9,876 nt of DNA, taken from assembly GCA_949948825.1 (NCBI GenBank), contig CATLIJ010000079.1:1-9876 (forward strand), given 5' to 3'. Of the stretch, positions 7,389-9,876 are shown one piece after another. The translations under genes and the position numbers were made by a program. The notes below the pieces were generated by a model. It worked only from the letters and a program-made list of their open reading frames with translations, was not told where the DNA came from and made no database searches. The stretch comes from an uncultured Clostridiaceae bacterium (lineage in GTDB: Bacteria; Bacillota; Clostridia; Lachnospirales; Lachnospiraceae). Position 1 is the stretch's first letter; every line of letters begins with the position of its first letter.

Positions 7389-7904
7389 TTACTGTCTCTT
7401 TGCCAGAAACTCCTTATACCCCAGCTCTTCTAACTCCTTTGCCTTATCCTCCACCTTTTCCTTCAGCTCTCTGGCATAATCCTTGATTCTTCCAAGCAGG
7501 TCTTCCTCCCCTGTGGCCAGCATCTTTGCCGCCAGAATCCCGGCATTGGCGCCTCCGTTAATGGCCACAGTAGCCACCGGAACGCCGGAGGGCATCTGTA
7601 CAATAGAAAAAAGCGAATCCAGACCGCCCAAATCCGAGGTCTTCATAGGAATTCCAATAACCGGCAGGGGGAAAATCGCCGCGCACATACCGGGCAAATG
7701 GGCCGCCTTGCCAGCTCCTGCAATGATAACCCGGACTCCTCTGTCCTCTGCTCCTCTTGCCCACTCAAAAAAGGCATCCGGCTCCCGGTGGGCAGAAAGA
7801 ATTGTCATCTCATAAGAAATCCCAAACCTGTCCAAAATCTCAGCTGCCTGCGCCATCACCGCCATATCCGAATCACTGCCCATCACAATTCCAACCTTTG
7901 CCAT
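7389..7904 (-). CDS. purE: 5-(carboxyamino)imidazole ribonucleotide mutase (class I PurE)
   Basis: PurE makes CAIR, the carboxylated imidazole intermediate. The 171-residue protein shows GSDSDMAVM (9-17), the catalytic SAHREP with H39, the glycine loop GAGKAAHLPG (63-72), PVIGIP (81-86) and the SLFSIVQMPSGVPVATVAI segment (97-115). These resemble the bacterial class I (N5-CAIR mutase) type more than the class II AIR carboxylases. A class I enzyme normally needs PurK to make N5-CAIR, and no purK is adjacent. The ATG at 7902-7904 is supported by AAGGAG 7 nt upstream and by the canonical MAKVGIVMGSDSD start. The reading frame stays open for 34 more codons upstream, but that tail looks unrelated. 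It is the first gene of the purine operon. I see no purine riboswitch or PurR box ahead of it. Confidence 0.96.
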   Translation of the reverse strand: MAKVGIVMGSDSDMAVMAQAAEILDRFGISYEMTILSAHREPDAFFEWARGAEDRGVRVIIAGAGKAAHLPGMCAAIFPLPVIGIPMKTSDLGGLDSLFSIVQMPSGVPVATVAINGGANAGILAAKMLATGEEDLLGRIKDYARELKEKVEDKAKELEELGYKEFLAKRQ

Positions 7905-8041
7905 CCTCCTGCTCCTTTCCTTCTCATAGGAATCGTTTACAAACCATAACTGTTCCAACATCCTGTCTTCTGTCTTTTTACAATCAAGCTTTATCCGGCC
8001 AGACACCTGCTTGGCATCTTCCTCCGGACAATTCGCAAAAC

Positions 8042-8080
8042 AACACCGGAAACACCTGTTTTCCAGGCCTTCCCGGTGTT
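8042..8080 (-). terminator. Intrinsic terminator after the DHH-family gene
   Basis: AACACCGG (8042-8049) pairs with CCGGTGTT (8073-8080); two more pairs are possible past a single bulged C, and a small inner CCTG/CAGG stem lies within. On the minus strand the stem is followed by a T-rich stretch (GTTTTG), and on the plus strand by TTTT counting the last stem base. It starts 14 nt after the stop codon of the DHH gene, so it should end that transcript and separate it from the purine operon. Confidence 0.7.
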
Positions 8081-8094
8081 TTTACACAAATCCA

Positions 8095-9015
8095 TTATGA
8101 ATTGGCCATATCACAAAGGTCCTTTAACATATTCTTCAGACCTTCTTCCATGGTCTCATTGCTGAACTGACAGGTTCCCACCTTTTTGTGGCCGCCTCCA
8201 TTATACTTCAGCATCAGGCTTCCCACATCCAGGGCAGCTGTCCGGTTAAGAATGCTGTATCCCACAGCTGCCGAGCATCCCTGTCCTCCCCGTCCATTGA
8301 CAATCCATACAGAAATATTCTGCTCCGGATACATGCCATAAATCATAAAACGGTTTCCTGTGTAGATCGGGTCCACTCCCCGAAGATCCGTAATAATCAC
8401 ATTTCCCTCTGTCCGGGTATGGCCTGTCACCATCTCTTTGAATTTCTCAGTCTGCTCCCGGTATACCTCAATCCGCTCCTGCATATCCGGCAAGGCAAGA
8501 ATCTCCGCTGTGGTGAGAACACGACATGCCTCCAGAAGCTTCTCCATCAGCTGATAATTGGAGATGGAAAACTGTCTCCACCTGCCAAGTCCAGTCCTGG
8601 GGTCCATCAGAAATCCGACTAAAATCCATCCTGTAGGGTTCATAACCTCATCCATGGTCAGATTGCCGGAATCCACCTTGTCCACAGCCTCCATAATCTC
8701 CCCAAACTGTGGAAAACGCTCTGCACCGCCATAATATTCATAAATAATCCTTGCGCAGGATGGGGTCATGCGGCTCTCACCCTTATACTTTCCCTGCAGC
8801 TGCAGTCTCTCATGTTCACTGGAGTGGTGGTCAAACCAAAGACCGCAACCTTCTACGAAAGGTACATTTGCCAGACAGTCATTGTCATTAATCTCTACCA
8901 GACCATCCTGCAGATCTTTTGGATGTGCAAACTTCCAACAATCAATAATACCTGCTTCCAGCAGCAATGCACCACATACCAGTCCGTCAAAATCCGAACG
9001 CGTTACTAATCTCAC
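8095..9015 (-). CDS. DHH-family phosphoesterase (exopolyphosphatase-like)
   Basis: This cytoplasmic metal-dependent phosphoesterase has 306 residues. The N-terminal DHH domain shows TRSDFDG with D8 and D10, the signature LWFDHHSSE with D62-H63-H64, and AVDKVDSG (110-117), which together should hold two metal ions (Mn2+ in studied relatives). The C-terminal DHHA1-like part carries the GGGH motif at 273-276 in YNGGGHKKVGTCQF. Relatives cleave phosphodiester or phosphoanhydride bonds in oligoribonucleotides, pAp, cyclic dinucleotides or polyphosphate. The substrate here cannot be read from the sequence; there is no PAS/GGDEF or membrane part as in GdpP. Translation begins at GTG (9013-9015) with GGAGGG 8 nt upstream. 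The gene has its own terminator and probably its own promoter, so it is likely monocistronic. The DHH call is firm; specificity is unknown. Confidence 0.9.
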   Translation of the reverse strand: MRLVTRSDFDGLVCGALLLEAGIIDCWKFAHPKDLQDGLVEINDNDCLANVPFVEGCGLWFDHHSSEHERLQLQGKYKGESRMTPSCARIIYEYYGGAERFPQFGEIMEAVDKVDSGNLTMDEVMNPTGWILVGFLMDPRTGLGRWRQFSISNYQLMEKLLEACRVLTTAEILALPDMQERIEVYREQTEKFKEMVTGHTRTEGNVIITDLRGVDPIYTGNRFMIYGMYPEQNISVWIVNGRGGQGCSAAVGYSILNRTAALDVGSLMLKYNGGGHKKVGTCQFSNETMEEGLKNMLKDLCDMANS

Positions 9016-9049
9016 TTGAGGCGCCCTCCTTCAGTTAATGTAATTTTCC

Positions 9050-9201
9050 GTAACCGTTCAGACGGCGGGGAAATTGACATAAATTTTGGACGTCAAGCTT
9101 GCTTGTAAGCCAAAATTCATGTCAATTTCCACATCAGATGGACATCCGCATCTTCTTGTCTGTCAAAGACGGACAAAAAGATGCCCCGTCTGAACAGTTA
9201 C
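9050..9201. mobile_element. Small non-coding inverted-repeat element (MITE-like), copy 2, with 9-bp target duplication
   Basis: This 152-bp element has 16-bp terminal inverted repeats: GTAACCGTTCAGACGG (9050-9065) and the complement of GTAACTGTTCAGACGG (9186-9201), 15 of 16 identical. The 9-bp sequence TAATTTTCC occurs directly outside both ends (9041-9049 and 9202-9210), a perfect candidate target-site duplication. Inside are two strong hairpins, 9069-9130 and 9148-9184. There is no coding capacity, so it would need a transposase supplied elsewhere. Its right end and hairpin match the element at 2749-2840. The intact direct repeats suggest a fairly recent insertion. A repeated RNA or protein-binding element is an alternative, but the direct repeats favour transposition. 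Confidence 0.75.
9069..9130. repeat. Long hairpin inside copy 2 of the inverted-repeat element
   Basis: The 21-nt arms at 9069-9089 and 9110-9130 pair at 20 of 21 positions, around a 20-nt loop that contains the palindrome CAAGCTTG (9094-9101). This module is absent from the shorter copy at 2749-2840. It therefore looks like an insertion into, or an optional part of, the element. No T-run follows, so it is not a typical terminator. Confidence 0.85.
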
Positions 9202-9247
9202 TAATTTTCCAGCAGCTTCCTGCCGGAAATTCGTTCCAAGCGATTTT

Positions 9248-9276
9248 ATTATAACATCTTTTGTATAAGATTTCCA
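9248..9276 (-). promoter_or_regulatory. Likely sigma-A promoter for the DHH-family gene
   Basis: On the minus strand TGGAAA (9271-9276) is followed after exactly 17 nt by a perfect TATAAT (9248-9253). Transcription would begin near 9240 and run through the whole inverted-repeat element (9050-9201) before the GTG start at 9015, giving a leader of about 225 nt. The -35 is imperfect (4 of 6) but spacing and -10 are ideal. It lies just after the carboxypeptidase gene, with no obvious strong terminator between. Confidence 0.5.
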
Positions 9277-9305
9277 GAGCGGATTGCAAATCTGCCCTAC
9301 TTTCT

Positions 9306-9876
9306 TTATGCCCCTGTTTTTGCTTCCATCAGCCATGCTCCAAGGGTTTTCCGGAAATAATCCCGGTAGCCTGCCTTTGCCACTTCCTCTGCTGCCAGAA
9401 TCTCCACCTCTCCCAGTACCTTTCCACCCAGCTCATATCGCAGCACCCCCACAGAATCTCCTGGCATCACCGGCGCAGGAAGCTCCTCTGGTGTCAAAAG
9501 CTTCTTTTCCACTGCCTGAAAATCCTCTCCCTCGATTCCCAAATAAGAAAATCCGCTCTTGTATTCCAAAGCAACTGTGTCTCTCACTCCGTTTCTCACC
9601 GGAATCTCTGGCAGGGCAGGCATCTCATGGTCCTCATACAGCCTGCAGTTGGCATACCCATAATTCAGCAGGGTCTGAGCGTCTGCAAACCTTGCCTTAT
9701 AATCCGGCGCTGCCATAATTGCGGCAATCAGCCGGACCCCGTCCTTTTCCGCTGTAGCGGAAAGACAATATTTTGCCAGGGAGGTAGAACCTGTCTTCAA
9801 GCCAGTAACCTGAAAATTGGTTGCCATCTTCAAAAGCTTATTGGTGTTGGATAACCCAAATTCCTTGGTTCCCTGC
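9306..9876 (-). CDS. D-alanyl-D-alanine carboxypeptidase (DacF/PBP5 family), C-terminal part only
   Basis: This is the 3' end of a penicillin-binding-protein gene whose start lies beyond the right edge; 189 codons are visible. The product would trim the terminal D-alanine from peptidoglycan stem peptides outside the membrane. The visible part begins with GLSNTNKLL, the usual stretch before the third active-site motif, then KTG within TGLKTGSTSLAKYCLSATAE. The SxxK and SxN motifs are outside the window. After the transpeptidase domain comes the all-beta C-terminal domain typical of PBP5/DacF (about YKSGFSYLGIEG to LGEVEILA). A final amphipathic helix (AKAGYRDYFRKTLGAWLM) could anchor the protein at the membrane surface. 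The frame continues unbroken to position 9876, and no start codon should be placed in the window. No gene partner is visible on the purine side. Confidence 0.9.
   Translation of the reverse strand, partial: QGTKEFGLSNTNKLLKMATNFQVTGLKTGSTSLAKYCLSATAEKDGVRLIAAIMAAPDYKARFADAQTLLNYGYANCRLYEDHEMPALPEIPVRNGVRDTVALEYKSGFSYLGIEGEDFQAVEKKLLTPEELPAPVMPGDSVGVLRYELGGKVLGEVEILAAEEVAKAGYRDYFRKTLGAWLMEAKTGA

Noticed and set aside
7905..8006. N-terminal extension of PurE by 34 residues
   Set aside because: The canonical MAKVGIVMGSDSD start has its own AAGGAG at good spacing, and the extra residues match no PurE feature I know.
9268..9293. AGATTT/AAATCT stem as the terminator of the carboxypeptidase gene
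   Set aside because: It has only six A/T-rich pairs across a 14-nt loop and no T-run after it; it also overlaps the likely DHH promoter.

Overview
The window looks like a chromosomal segment from a low-to-moderate GC Clostridia, most likely Lachnospiraceae. This rests on an LplABC-type sugar importer without its own ATPase, a purE-purM-purN-purD run, an Rpn/PD-(D/E)XK family gene with a long coiled-coil tail, strong AGGAGG-type ribosome binding sites, and the character of the proteins. The genus is an inference; no rRNA or other marker gene is present.

Layout, left to right. Positions 1-2650 (minus strand) hold a carbohydrate ABC importer transcribed in the order permease 1, permease 2, solute-binding lipoprotein. 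The lipoprotein gene has an in-frame TAG at 60-62, but the same frame continues with family-like sequence to the window edge, so it looks like a fresh nonsense mutation, a readthrough case or a sequence error. Positions 2651-3115 are a gene-free divergent spacer with a promoter for the importer and a decayed copy of a small inverted-repeat element. Positions 3116-4309 (plus strand) encode an Rpn-family nuclease-like protein ending in 7-residue repeats. It converges on the purine genes, with a GC-rich hairpin between them.

Positions 4381-7904 (minus strand) are a compact de novo purine operon, transcribed purE, purM, purN, purD. It covers the AIR carboxylation/mutase step, AIR synthase, GAR formyltransferase and GAR synthetase; purK, purC, purF, purL and purH are not in view. 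A Rho-independent-type terminator (8042-8080) separates it from an upstream DHH-family phosphoesterase gene (8095-9015). Next comes a second, much better preserved copy of the inverted-repeat element (9050-9201). It is flanked by a perfect 9-bp direct repeat and lies between a likely promoter (9248-9276) and the DHH gene. The right edge holds the 3' part of a D-alanyl-D-alanine carboxypeptidase gene.

Most genes are ordinary core or sugar-uptake functions. The least explained material is the pair of non-coding elements: shared termini, a shared hairpin, and in one copy a target-site duplication and an extra 21-bp-arm hairpin. They look like a MITE-type family whose mobilising transposase is not visible. 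Secondary points are the amber codon in the lipoprotein and a possible internal translation start in the Rpn gene.
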